64,000 nucleotides of DNA from contig NOWV01000012.1 of assembly GCA_003344405.1 (NCBI GenBank), forward strand, positions 1-64,000, written 5' to 3'. Made by a program: the position numbers and the translations under genes. Positions 23,332 through 36,384 of this stretch are shown in pieces. This DNA is from Trichoplax sp. H2 (lineage: Eukaryota; Placozoa; Uniplacotomia; Trichoplacea). Position 1 is the stretch's first letter; the number at the start of each line of letters is the position of its first letter. Under the pieces are notes generated by a model. That model saw nothing but the letters and a program-made list of their open reading frames with translations. It was not told where the DNA came from and ran no database searches.

Positions 23332-26300
23332 CTTGCCTTCGTGTTTATACGTCGTCCGTAACAATGCCATGCTCAGTAGTTCATGGTTTATTGCAGCTAT
23401 AGAGCTAAAATAAATCCTGAAATGCTGATAATATGTTACATTTTATATAACAAATATGCTACGATTATATTATGAATGGGCTTCTACTCTATGTCAGAAA
23501 TAATTACGGATATTTAAAATCAATAAAGTTTAAAATTTAGGCGTAAAGAGATCAACGTTCTAAACTGCATCTCAATTAGTAGATTGAGTTTATATTTATA
23601 AGATACGATTTAATCGGCATTCAAAGATGATATATTGCTCCAGTGTTAATATAATTTTAACATTAACTTTATGTACCTTAAAAATAAAATAAAATAAAAG
23701 AATCAGGTTATGACCTTATAGGAACGCGTCACACATTTGTTGTTGAGCAAAATAATATCGAAAGAGATTAAGGGAATCAATACATTTTGTTCCCATATTA
23801 GTCAGGTTTTAAGTACCATGGTAACAGTATTGGCTAACTGTTACAACTTCCAAATTTTGTAACAAGTACTAGATCTGCCTCAGCAAGGAGACCCAGTAAT
23901 TAAGTTGAAGAACTAACTTCATTGTTAAATTAAAGAGTTTATATACTTTCTTTATTGTGACCTTTGATCTACTGACGTAGATCACAAGATCATCACTAAC
24001 AGAAAGGTTTCCCTAGTTTAGACATTACAAATAGAATATCATACCAAGTATGGCAACATGAGAATACATATATAGATAACCTTAATATAGTACCGTAACT
24101 ACATCTATATACGCATGACGTGATAACATCGTGATATTTAACCATATATAGAAAGAAGGTAACATACTAGTTATGTAACTATTACAGAACGTGACACTAA
24201 CTGAAGTATGAAGCAAATTAAGTTCATAAATTTGTATATCATATCTTTATAGTATTTGCGATTATTTACCTCATACAGTATATAGAAGTATCAACTGACA
24301 TTAATAAAAACTAGTAGGCAAAAATTCTTCCAGATGTACGTGTAATCAGAAAATCTTCATAAGTAAGGAACAGTTTACGCTAGTTAACTATTCAAACATG
24401 TATCTCTCATTATTGCTCAGAAAGGGTAGTTATAGTCTATTTTTTTATATAATATACGTGTGTGTCGATCGATATTGAGGAATTACTTAATCTAATAGTC
24501 TGATTTATGTCTCAAGACAAATTAATAACTTATGATACCTGTAACTATAAGTACCATATAGCATTGCTGTGTGTAGTTCACATAATATAACAGATTATCA
24601 TCAGTTAGGGTTATCTTTCAAAATCTATGATATAATCCCGATAAAGTAATGCGCTATAGCTACTAATAATGTATATTAACAATCTATTTTCATTAGTTAA
24701 ATTATCTTTCACGTTAGTAATGATTGAATGTAATAATTTGCAAGGTCATTTACATATTAAGAATCGATAATTCTTATAACGATTACAATATCATTGAAAT
24801 CTAGCGAAAAATACGATCGATCCCTTATTTAATTGTAATAAAATAAATTTCAATCGCTTTTATGCTCTGACCTCGGTGGTTTTCTTTTTATGTTTTAATT
24901 TACGTCAGCAAGATGGTATGTGTTTATCTAATTTTCCTTTTTAACCTGTTGAAAAATAAAAAATAAATTAATAATACCTCAACACGTTAATGGAGGACTT
25001 CTTATTCCGTAAATTATATTATATTTACCTAAAGGTCAATTTATACATTACAATAAACAAGAAGAATACTAAATTTCTTTAGCTTACATCAACAGTATAA
25101 TCTTTATACGATCTTAGTAATAAACTAACAGAGCAGTTAATGCTGATCTAATATCGATTTGTAAGTATGATATTGATTGAAATACGATCTGTCATTTTTT
25201 TATTGCTATTGAATTTTGTATACTATATGGTATAGTAATCATCATTTGGAGTCTCTAATATATCAAATGAATATAAGATAATTATGGCCTCATTAATCTG
25301 AAGGAAAATTACCCTCAAGCTTTCTAGCAAAATAGGTGTCAAGTGATGCCTAGAACTGTCAAATTAATCATTAACACCTTGATATTATATCTACCTCAAG
25401 TGAAATTGACGTCATTACAAGTCAATGATGTAAGTTTCTTATTATTCTCGTTTTCTACTAAGAAATATTATTATTTAAAGTTATGAAACTCCTTATTAAT
25501 TGAATCCACAACAATCTAAATGAACTTAGACTACATTTGACCTTGTATGATCTTTTGAAGTTGACTAACAATTTTAACTCAGCCTAAACCTATCACAACA
25601 AAATAAAAAACAATAACAACTGCAATGAATTAATCTAAAATTAAGCATAGATACATTATAAAGCAATAGCTTGAAACTTCATATGATTATTACTTTAGTA
25701 TGGTATAGATTAAAAGAAAATATGTTATCATCTTCATGCTATACGCGTATAGTGTAGTATTTTTTAAGGTATATTTATCGTTGATTTTGTTTAGCGGAAA
25801 TAGTATAGTTAAATTAACAGATTTTCATCTTATTGTATGCTGAACAATTATCATAATAGCCTACAGAAGATGAAATGTAGCGAAATATTATTGATATTGA
25901 AATCAATAAAATGCTATACACAGAAAATAACGTCATTCCGTACAACTCTTCCCTTAGTAGCATTTTTTCTAACCAAAATATAACACGATGAGATTGCTAC
26001 CTTCTAAAGCCTTTGATCATATAGTTTGAATTGAATATAATTAACTTGAATACAACAAATATTTGCACATTATTTAATAAATGGCACGAATCTCTGATAT
26101 AAATACGTAACGATAATCTAAATTAGATCATAAATTCAAAACGTTTTTGTCCGAACCGAATTGAACTATTGGTATAACTTGTCGTACGTGGTACATTGTG
26201 TATGCAAAAAGTGCAATAAAAGTCTAAGCGATCACTTTTCTACCTGATATTTCAGAACATAAATAGTAAGCGATAACATACGTAACAGTATAATATACTG

Positions 26301-26408
26301 TATAACTTCGTAGATACTAAAGTATTGCAAATTTCAATTTTAGTTTAAGATTACATAGGAGCTTAATTAAATTTTTACTAATTATATCGTAATGATTTTC
26401 GACAGCGA

Positions 26409-28966
26409 ATGGAGCACTACAGCTTGATGGTCCTAATATTCATGACCATTATAGTACTTCCTAGCGTCCAGCTAGCATTAATTCATTCACATGATTCTAA
26501 GGTTGGCTATTGTATTAATTAATATTTTTAGAGATAAAAGTTAAAATTTGATTTGATGATTTCGATCAAGTCAGGTTAATTTGCAGTATGAGTAAAAGCG
26601 AGCTCAAAATATGTGCTATCTGCTGCGTTTATTAAACTGATAATGAATTCTTATTGAGATAACCCAAAGTCAAATGTAACTAAAGCTTTGTCTGTTATTC
26701 CAAATTTAAATGGAGAAAGAGAGAAAAGAATAAGCAATTATGGTCTAAGCCCATCATTATCTCAAAGATTAATTAAATTAAGACATGCTTTATTCGACAT
26801 TTTCATTAATTTGATAATATATTATTTTATTGAAATAATCTCAAGTCAAATGTAGCTGTTAATAATATCTATCTTTTTTTAGAATGTATCCAATCCAATC
26901 ATAAACAACCAGCAAAATTCAGCTGAAAGTGATCCAGGCGAAAAATTTTTATACTGTAAGCACTCTGATAGCTACATGCCGTATTTACTGCAATTTGCAT
27001 TATCATTACAATAACAGAATTCTTGATATATGTATTGTATAAGTTATTTACTACAAGTTGTAATGTGTTCGTTAATAATGCAACTGTAATATGCTAATTG
27101 AAAGATCGTAACTTTTCACCTCATTTAATATAATAATTACACAATACCTCTAAGCTGGCTAAAATCTCGCGGTATTCAGTTGCAGTATTCTTTTATAATA
27201 TCTAGTTTGCGGTGGCCGTTTCAAAAGGTCAAAAGGATATATTAAATCACCCCGCTTTCCAAGGCGCTATCCTGATAACAGCTATTGCATCTATCAAATT
27301 TTAACTCGTCGATATCGAAGAATCTATCTTAAGTTTACACATTTTGATCTGGCCAATCCTAAGCCATATTGTACTGATTCTGTACGAATTTATAGTGGGA
27401 GATCAGCCTATAGTGGTTCATTAATGGCAGCTTACTGTGGTGGTGATCAAAGTTATGCCAAGAATCGGACGCTAGTTTCAACAACCAACATTGTCACTAT
27501 CTATTTCATCGCTAAAAATGATGGTTATCGTGGACGTGGATTTCGCATAGTTTACAAAGCAGCTAGGCCACCAACAGGTAAAGTCATTATTTTACAAATT
27601 ACGTTGATTTTGATATAGACATTTTTGATATGGCTTACTTTTCAAGTAAATTGATTAACAAGAGAAACTCTTGCGATTTAATTTTTTTTAGTTTTAAATG
27701 CAACTATTTTATTATCTTAATATAAAACTCTTTACCTTAGGCACAACAAGTCCTCCATCTACTACACAGTCTACACCAATGCCAACAACTCAATGGAATG
27801 ATAGTACAACTGCTGCAACAACGCAACCTCCGCAAACGCAAACACCATCGCAGCCAACAAGTACTTTAGAATCGACAACCATTTCAGCAAGCTCAATAAC
27901 AATACCAACAGTAGCTGCTACACTGCCAACTAATGATAGCACTACACAACAAACTGAACCACCAACGTTGCTGCCAAATACAACCACTACGACTATACCC
28001 GATAGCAATTCCACAGGTTAAAATTAATTTTCATGTTTCGTTGGTATATAACTTTATTAGTGGATGCAAACCGATATTTGCTCTTAGTAGATGGTGGAAA
28101 TTAGCTAATAAAAATATTGTAAATAGTAATATTTTAAAGTATGCTAATATAAGATTCAAGAATAATCTTCCATTCATATCCTTCACCTCGTTACCTTAGA
28201 TGCACCCAACCGCTGTGGAATACCTGCAATCGATGGCAATTTATTATCTAGAATTGTAGGCGGCGTTGAAGCTAAAAAACATTCTATTCCATGGCAAGTC
28301 ATGGTATCTAAAGGAAATAGCCTTTGTGGTGGTAGCCTATTAAATAAATTCTGGGTAGTTACTGCTGCACATTGCCTGCCATCATCAACATCCAGTGCTA
28401 ACACTGTTACTGTCAGATTAGGTAAACATAAGCTTATCAGTGAACCTAATCAACAAGATATAGTGGCGGCGGCTATCTATATCCATCCTCAATATTCAAC
28501 CTCAAGTAAAGACATCGGATTGATTAAACTATCACGAGCAGCTACTCTATCTGATCAGGTTACCTCAATATGTCTGCCGAAATCTACCGATAATTTTCCA
28601 CCAAATGAAAACTGTGTTGCGTCTGGTTGGGGTAGCATGGCTTTTGGTGGGAATTTGCCTACTGCATTGCAAAAAGTTGTCGTCCCTATTGTTAGCAATC
28701 CCATTTGTAATCGACCAGAATCTTATAATGGTGGTGTTGCTAGTCACATGTTATGTGCAGGTTTCGGTAATGGCGGTAAAGATGCATGCCAAGGTGACAG
28801 TGGCGGACCTTTATTCTGTAAAACACCTAATGGACTTCATAACCAATGGTCATTAGTTGGTCTTGTCAGCTGGGGCGATGGATGCGCTAAGCCAAATAAA
28901 TATGGCGTTTATACAAGAGTTACCGATTTTGTCGATTGGATTGGACAAACTATCGCAGCAAATTAA
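26409..28966 (+). CDS. Secreted CUB - Thr-rich linker - trypsin-like serine protease (copy A, 5 exons)
   Basis: Exons 26409-26501, 26883-26955, 27206-27577, 27741-28016, 28200-28966; phases 0,1,1,1 agree and give 526 residues. Exon 1 encodes a hydrophobic signal peptide (LMVLIFMTIIVLP). Exon 3 is a CUB domain (about residues 56-178, beginning CGGRF). Exon 4 is a 92-residue Thr/Pro/Ser mucin-like linker, likely O-glycosylated. Exon 5 is a chymotrypsin-fold protease: activation site R289/IVGG, catalytic H329 (TAAHC), D376 (DIGLIKL), S472 (GDSGGP). D466 six residues before the serine predicts trypsin-like Lys/Arg specificity. C277 probably keeps the pro-region tethered to the enzyme. Likely an extracellular or digestive enzyme. 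Weak point: the exon 1 donor (GTTGGC) is poor, so the first two exons are less certain. Tandem paralogue lies 3 kb downstream. Confidence 0.85.
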
Positions 28967-31852
28967 TGAAAGCTTTAATAGAATTGGGTTCTAGTCTCCA
29001 TACCATTGTCTTACTACTTTATAACCAAGAGCTTTCAATATACGTATAAAATATCGATGCAGATTTCATTGAATAACCGTTAGCTTTTATATCTACATAT
29101 CTTCGCAATTCTCAAAAATAGCTTACAATTTTAATGCACGTTATTTTATTACAGTCAGTCTAGTCTTTTCTACCAACATCAAGTCAGTTGAACATGAATG
29201 TCATACATTATACTTTATTCTCATTTTGCTACTCTTGACATATATTTTTTAGCTACATAATTTCTACTTTTATTGTAATACGAGTATCTATAGCAAGAAT
29301 AAAGTTTGTAACATCAACTTCTGACCATATTTTAAATGAATGATACAATTATTAATAATCACAGCTGATACTGAGTTACCATCAGCTGCTGATAGGATTA
29401 GTAATCCTTCTAGAATAATATATGTACATCGGCTCGTTCAAAAAAATAAATATGCATCGCACCATTATCTACTAAAAAATCTGATTGGAGAATCGACTCA
29501 GGGTCTAATGAACCTTAAAGATATACGTAATAAATGATTAGGACTTGAATTGCCTTGCGGAAATGATGATAACAGTATTGAATTAGAGAGAGTCTGCATT
29601 GTAAAGATCATATGATGACATCTAATAAAGTTAATTATAGTTTTAATGAGTAAGCATACTATAAAGTAAGCATAAGATTTTATTTATAATCAAAGTATTA
29701 GATTCTTTAATTCTTTCTTAGTTAATTACCTAATGTTGCTATAACAGTTTTGTATTACTGTTGATTATTATAATGGATTCATTGAGAAATAAAGAATAAA
29801 TTATTCTAGTAGTAATCAATAAACCCGTAATATATAATTTTGATCAACAAGTTGTTGACAGCCTTGTATTAACTGATGATCTTACCAATTTATTCATGTA
29901 AACAGAAAGTTAATCTATGCTATCTAACATCACGAAAAGTTTTAGTATCTATAGACATTGTATTTGTAAAAAATAACTTTTCCAATAATAAATACTTATA
30001 TAATAGATAAATGAAGTTCCAGTCATTTCTGAATGTACATGTATGCTAATATCATTTTAATATACGCATATTATTTTGCCCTTATTCGTTTTATTTATCT
30101 AGCTAATTGAAAGAATTGCAGTTCCAGCACATTATTTTCGAATTGATGTAATAATCATCATGGTAACATCATACGCCATCCATATTCACAAAATTTCAGA
30201 AAAGAAAGTTAGATCAAAAATAGTGCAATATACTTTATGCAAATCGTTTACGCTTAAAGGGGAGGTCAAATTGACATTTTTTAAGACGTAAACAACGGTA
30301 ACAAGCGTTGATAGTGAGCAGCTATGCACTCATCACTTAGCCGCAGGGCATGAACAGTCAACATTATATCGATAAATTAATATTGTAGCTATAGATATAT
30401 ATAACAAATATAATTCGGATGTTTAATAAATTAAGTTATTTCGATTTTTAAACCTTAAAATGAAAAATTTGTTACTCTAGACGATAGAATCTTATCAGAA
30501 TACTTGAAAAATGTATAAGAAAATACTACCTCAGGCTATACCATCTTGTAAGTTTCCGTGTAAATTTTAGGGTGCATAATGCCTCAAAATATTTTTGTTA
30601 TTCGCTTCGTTTAGGACAACATAAACTTCTTCAATTTTATAAACAAAAAATACACAATAGGCTTAAGGAGCGGAATGCTCAAATCCATCATCATCACCTT
30701 GTCATCCATAAGTGTGAAAGAATTTAGATGAAACAAAGTTATAAATAAACAATTCATTAAAATTTTAACGTTGTTTATCAAATTTTTGCTTGCATTAAGA
30801 TATAAAATGATGCAAGATAACCCATTTTAGTTATAAATCTGTAACATTGGAAACTTCAATAACTTAAAATTGATATTCATTCTATAACCTTGATTATATA
30901 ATCATTTGCATACTATACCCTTTAGAGGAACCAATTGCAGACTAAGATCTCAATCAAATTCTGGTCTGATAATATGCAGGTATACGCGTAATGTCAGTTT
31001 AAAATGTTAGCCTAGATACTTTGCACTTGTTATTAAATTCATTTTTAATAACTCTTAAATTTATATCATCAGCTTACGCTACTTTAAATCCTGAGCTTTA
31101 GCCAGTATTTTGTCTTGATACAATGCGCTAATCTTACGAAAGAAGAATTTAAAATTTAAATGTCCATTTATTATTTTATTTTAAAACAGAAATTTAGTCT
31201 GGATATCAAGTAATATATAGCGTTAATATTAGTTATATTTTATTGAATAAACAGAGAAATTCATTTATCTTAACTTATTCGAATTTAGCGGCTTATCGTT
31301 TTGTTTCTACAAGATTTACAACAATTTAGCAAAGTTAGTGTGGCATATGCAGCATATAGGCTGCTATGATTAAATTTTTTCTTTTGTATTCCACTATCTG
31401 AGAGTGTGACACGTACACCTAACTAATAGTCGAAAGTTGAGATAGAAGAATAATGATTTGAGAATATTGAGTATTATAAGTCAGTTACAATGTAATCATA
31501 TTGCTTAGACTAGGAATAACAAAAGATTACTATACTAGTTTTTAATATTTAAATATAGATTAGAAATTACATATTTGCCGGTATTAGTAAATTGCATTGC
31601 TTTCTTGAGATGATACATTGATAATAGTTTCGACCAAGAATTAGACTCCTAAAATTACTAATAAGAAATAATACCTTGATAACATAAATCATTTTGAAAT
31701 ATATGGAAATCATAAAAATACTGAACTAGATATAATGTACCAAATAAAATTTGTAAATATATAATTACTATTTAACCGTAATCCACTTTGCATAGCATCG
31801 TTTATATGTTTGGTATAATTTTCATTTGTAGTGCTACAAATATTTTCTGGTA
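28967..31852. other. Non-coding interval between the two proteases
   Basis: About 2.9 kb of AT-rich sequence. An AATAAA at 29298-29303 is a candidate poly(A) signal for copy A. The rest presumably contains the promoter of copy B. No further CUB or protease fragments, and so no third broken copy, were recognised. Confidence 0.5.
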
Positions 31853-33955
31853 ATGCTTTTAATAGCTATTGCTGCAAATTGTGGAATGTCAAGAATGATT
31901 AATAGCCAGGTCAGATTTCGTTGCAGAGTCATTAATTAATGTGTTTAGGGTTAAGATAATATGTTAATACTTGTATCAGTGACTTAATTTGATCTAATGT
32001 TATGAATAAAAAGTTTTACCTTCAATATCAATTTTAATAAAGTTATACCGACTTGGCACACATTTCCTGAAATAGTAAGTTTGCAAGATTAAAATTTTTA
32101 ATGACACGTTCTTCATATACTTTATTCTAGCCTAAAAATGGCACTGACGCAAGAGTCTCTTCAAAAACTAACATAAAATGTATGTTTACTAAATAAGGGG
32201 TGTAATTCAAATCGAAAAGATAATCTCGGCAATTTATCACCAATTTTTCGTAAAGCCACTTAACATTCTTACAATTTCTCTCCTTATTCCTATACCAATA
32301 CTATAGTTTTATCTACATCACTAAGCGGTTTATAACAAATTTAGTCCGAATTTAGTAAATTTTATGACATTGAAATGATTTGCTATTATACAATAAAGGA
32401 TAGGACTGATTTACTTTACAGCTGGCAAATTAACGCTCTGGCAATTGCATTAATAAGCTTATAATTCATTCTTCTTAATATAGCCTGCGGAGGACACTTT
32501 ACTGGGCAAACTGGTATAATTACCTCGCCCAACTATCCAAATTACTATCCAGACCGCAGTAACTGCATATACAGGGTTACTGGACCTCAAGGCAGTAAAA
32601 TCAAATTAGAGTTTCTAGATTATCAACTCGGGTTAACATTACCGTTGTGCAAAGATGTTATAATCTTTTACGATGGACCTTCAACATCCAGTAAATTCTT
32701 AGCTGGATACTGTGGCGGAGATCCAGCAACTAGCTATCCTATTAAAGCAAGAGGAAATACCGTTACTTTTCGCTTTAAAACTGTAAACGATGGACGCGTT
32801 GGCAAAGGTTTCAAGATTAGATATACTGCAACTGGATCAGGTAAGTCAGGAAGTGCATAAGAACTTGATTAAGATTACTCTCTTAAAAAGAATTTGACAG
32901 TTTTAATTTACGTGCGAATTTAATGTTTATAAAATCTATTGTATCGGTATAAAGGTCATCAAGAATAGTCTTATTATTTTTTTCTCGCGGATGAGTCAGT
33001 TAATTCTAGTATCATTTGGGTCAGATTTAGCATTCGTTGTTTATTTCTCTGATTCAGGAGGTAATAGTCCCACGCCAACATCTGCTACTATCGCAAACCC
33101 CACTCCTTCCGATTCAGGTTATATCACTTTTGCATTACTTATCTGTATAATCTATTACGAACCTTTAATAAGTTTTAGAAAATGCTGTAAATAGGCCCAT
33201 CATGTGGCTTTACATCGACAAACTTATTTAGCAAAATAGTTGGTGGTGTGGAAGCAAAACGCAACTCTATTCCCTGGCAAGTAGCCTTGTTTAAACATAA
33301 TCGTTTTTTTTGCGGTGGCTCTCTGATAAATTCTCGTTGGGTCCTAACTGCTGCACACTGTTTGCCTTCGTCAAGTTCACAAGCTAGTAGTTTACATGTT
33401 CGACTAGGTGAGCATAATTTAATTAGTAATGACGGCTCTGAACAAGTAATCAGCGTTTCCGCTATATATCGCCACCCGCAATATTCTGGATTAAACAGAG
33501 ACGTTGGTCTGATGAAACTATCTCGTCCAGCTACGATTAATAGTAAAGTCTCGACTGTGTGTCTCCCCCAGACAACAGATAATTTCCCCTCTGGTACAAG
33601 TTGCGTTGTTTCCGGCTGGGGCTCACTTTCAGCGGGCGGTATTTTGCCAAATAAGCTACGAAAAGCAGTCAAACCTATAGTTTCAACTTCTGCATGTAAT
33701 CGACCTCAATCTTACGGCGGAGCGATTACACAATATATGATTTGTGCTGGCTTTCAACAGGGAGGCATCGATGCATGTCAAGGCGATAGTGGAGGTCCAC
33801 TAATGTGTCCGACCCCTAATGGCAAGCCTAACCAATGGACTGTTGTAGGAATTGTCAGTTGGGGAGAAGGATGTGCTTTTCCAAATAAATATGGTGTTTA
33901 TACTCGCGTAACTTCCGTGCTATCATGGGTTAACAAAATAATTGCCACTAAGTAA
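31853..33955 (+). CDS. CUB - short linker - trypsin-like serine protease (copy B, 5 exons)
   Basis: Exons 32484-32840 (CUB), 33058-33117 (20-residue Pro/Thr/Ser linker) and 33195-33955 (protease) are secure; 31853-31909 and 32131-32179 are proposed 5' exons that give the right phases (0,1) and mirror copy A. Total 427 residues. The CUB domain begins CGGHFTG and contains the typical SPNYPNYYP turn. The protease has K188/IVGG activation, H229, D277 and S373, with D367 predicting trypsin-like specificity. The domain order, phase-1 junctions and motifs match copy A, so the two arose by tandem duplication. The main difference is the linker, 20 versus 92 residues. The putative leader MLLIAIAA is short, so the true first exon may lie further upstream. 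Confidence 0.82.
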
Positions 33956-35236
33956 TGATTGATTATCGCTTGTTGAGTCTTATTAATCACGTAGTTTTCT
34001 TTCTCTATTGCAGCCCATAACCGTTAAAAATCTATGATAGCTATCGAAATGCCATTAAGATGCTGTATCGTTTTATTAAAGTATTTTATCCTTGGCATTA
34101 CAGTAACTAGTGATAAAGTTGGAAATAGTTAAATTATAGTTGATCCGTTAATTGTATTTCACTTAAACATCATATTTGTAAAACTATTTCACTTTTTAGC
34201 ATGTAGTTATGGATTACGTGTACAACATAGTCTATCAGTGGCTGCCGTCATATTATGTTATGTTATCAATCACTAAATGATATCGTCGAAGGTAACTTCT
34301 TTTAAAATAATTCATAAACTTCAAAGCGAAGTTAGATATGAGGGATTAGCCAATTCGTTTATAAATAAAAGGATCTATTATTGAAAATCGGCATTTATTG
34401 GTAGTAGTACTTATTTACAATTATTTTTTGGTAATGATTCAATATCAAACAAGTAATAATGATGCATGCCAGTAACTGATATTCAAATCGATTATTTCTT
34501 ATGGTGCCATAACACCTGGTAACTATATGTACGTAAGATATTTTTAGTAATTTGCTCGAATTTCTGTCATTTCGCTTCATGCAACATCAGACTTCTAACA
34601 TAATATTGCTGTATGAAAGAAAAGCATAAAGAAGAAGATATTGTGAAACTTTTTTAGTCTTGAAGTAACATCATTCTAGGTTACCTTCAAACTCATAGAT
34701 CTGCATGCTTTGTAGAATGAGTATAGTAATTAGTTGACAGTCGAAGGCAGGCCAAAGTGCAGTATTACATGACATTCAGTTAATACCTTAGTAGCACCTT
34801 CAGAAAAAGTTAAGTTGGATCATGCATACACTATTGAATAATTGAGTCCTTAAACTCCACAGTACTGTAAAGTATGCGTATAGGCACCGCATAAATGGGT
34901 ATTACAATTATTTATTTACATCAATATCACTCGTTTTATTCTAACCAAATAAGATAAAAAAATATTGTCGAAGTACTGCATACGGGATCCATTTTGAAGA
35001 CAATTTTCAATTTTCGTATAAAAGCGGTGAAGCAGCAATACTTGGATATTTTCCCATTCTATCCACGCTACGTGTTACCGTAAGAACCAACGATTTAGGC
35101 ATGTAAATATTGGAAATCATTACTTGAATATAAAATAAAATGTACGACAATCTATTTGCAAAATTGCTATATTCATTAGATGATAATTTGGTTATCATTA
35201 AATTCATTCTGTACAAATTGATTTAGCTAAAGTTGA
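33956..35236. other. Non-coding interval between protease B and IRAK1BP1
   Basis: About 1.3 kb of AT-rich sequence between convergent 3' ends. Open frames on the minus strand at 34395-34580 and 35007-35216 have no recognisable content. Nothing else supported. Confidence 0.5.
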
Positions 35237-36384
35237 TTAGCTCCGGTTGTGTTTCTTTTTAAATTTAATTTCAAAGCAGGCATATATCTCTACTCGAATA
35301 TGCATGGTAGATAAGGCCGGTCGCTGAGATTGCGATTCTGTCGAGCTTTCAAATTCTTCATTTATGGGTCTATTCGATTCACCTAACCAATCGTCGGAAT
35401 GGACCTCTTTGATAAATATCGGTTGGCCAACTGTGCCACGAAATATATTAGCAATACCAGATGCCTTAGCCTGAGCACTTTTTACTGCAGCCACTAACGC
35501 TTGCTGTCTGTTAGTATCATTAGAAATTAATTCACAGTTAAGACTTAATTATAATTATCAGAAGGGAGTTAATTAAGCAATGAAATAATTATGAGAAGTA
35601 CCAAAAATTCCAGGATATGCGTTTACCACATTCGTACTACTACTGAACTTGACTACATTGTACATATGCGTATAAAGACGATATAGAATAATTTATTCCT
35701 TATGAAGGCAGCTAAAACATATTTAACAATTACAAAAGTCTATCGGAAGCGTAGATAGTAAGTACGTTAGCACAAAAGATATCTTTTTAATCAGAATTAG
35801 AATACCTGTTGATGTAAAGTAGGTAACGCGAATAATCCCTATGCTAGCTCAGTTACACTTTACCTCAGATTAGTGGCTTTAAACGAATCGTGTAGGTATA
35901 CGATCCTACTAACGTCTACACTTTCATCGAGTTTAGAAACGAAGAAATTTCTTAAGATTTCACACTTTTTAAAATCTGTCAAGTGGGCGACAATTTCCGT
36001 TTTGATTAAAAATTTGGATTTCTCTATTCTGTTAATATTGTTGGAAATATCGATACAATCATCTTTTAATCCGTTGTTGTGCAAAGTCTGAAGTACGTAT
36101 TCCAATCGCCTGTTGGTGCTAGTTTCTGCATCGGAAAAGTTGCCTTTACAACTACAGATGGTAATCTTGAATTGTGCCTTCGTAGGAGGAAGTGCGACCT
36201 GTCCAATTGCTGTTACTTGTAATTCTCCTTTTCTATCTTTAACATCATTGGCAATCATTCGGTTGCTTTTCAGTAGATCACGGTGGGTGGGAAATTTATT
36301 TCTGTCATCGGTTGAAGAATTTTTAGGATTTTCCAGTGTAGCATAGCATTTAATTGAGCTGTCAGTATATTGTCTATAATCCAT
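35237..36384 (-). CDS. IRAK1BP1: IRAK1BP1-like SIMPL-domain protein (2 exons)
   Basis: Exons 36384-35864 and 35507-35237 on the minus strand (phase 2, GTAAAG...AACAG) encode 263 residues; human IRAK1BP1 is about 260. The body is one SIMPL/DUF541 domain: GELQVTAIGQVALPPTKAQF near residue 55, then RRLEYVLQTL, the HDSFKATNLRQQAL join across the intron, and AQAKASGIANIF in exon 2. The C-terminal Lys-rich tail (KFKKKHNRS) fits the family. In mammals the protein binds IRAK1 and modulates NF-kB signalling; whether that role exists in an early animal is unknown. The ATG at 36384 is the first ATG in frame; longer readings would need a non-ATG start. Confidence 0.88.

Larger units (their letters stand above)
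16898..26408. other. Gene desert of about 9.5 kb
   Basis: Very AT-rich sequence with no open frame above about 80 residues that shows domain or splice context. It presumably includes the KCTD-like promoter at its left end and the protease promoter at its right end. Three short hairpins (around 21872, 23084 and 23306) are the only structures I can point to. No tRNA-like cloverleaf, mobile-element terminal repeats or conserved exon was recognised. Confidence 0.5.

Noticed and set aside
33175-33672. Long minus-strand open frame opposite protease B
   Set aside because: Antisense shadow of a real coding exon with clear catalytic motifs on the plus strand.
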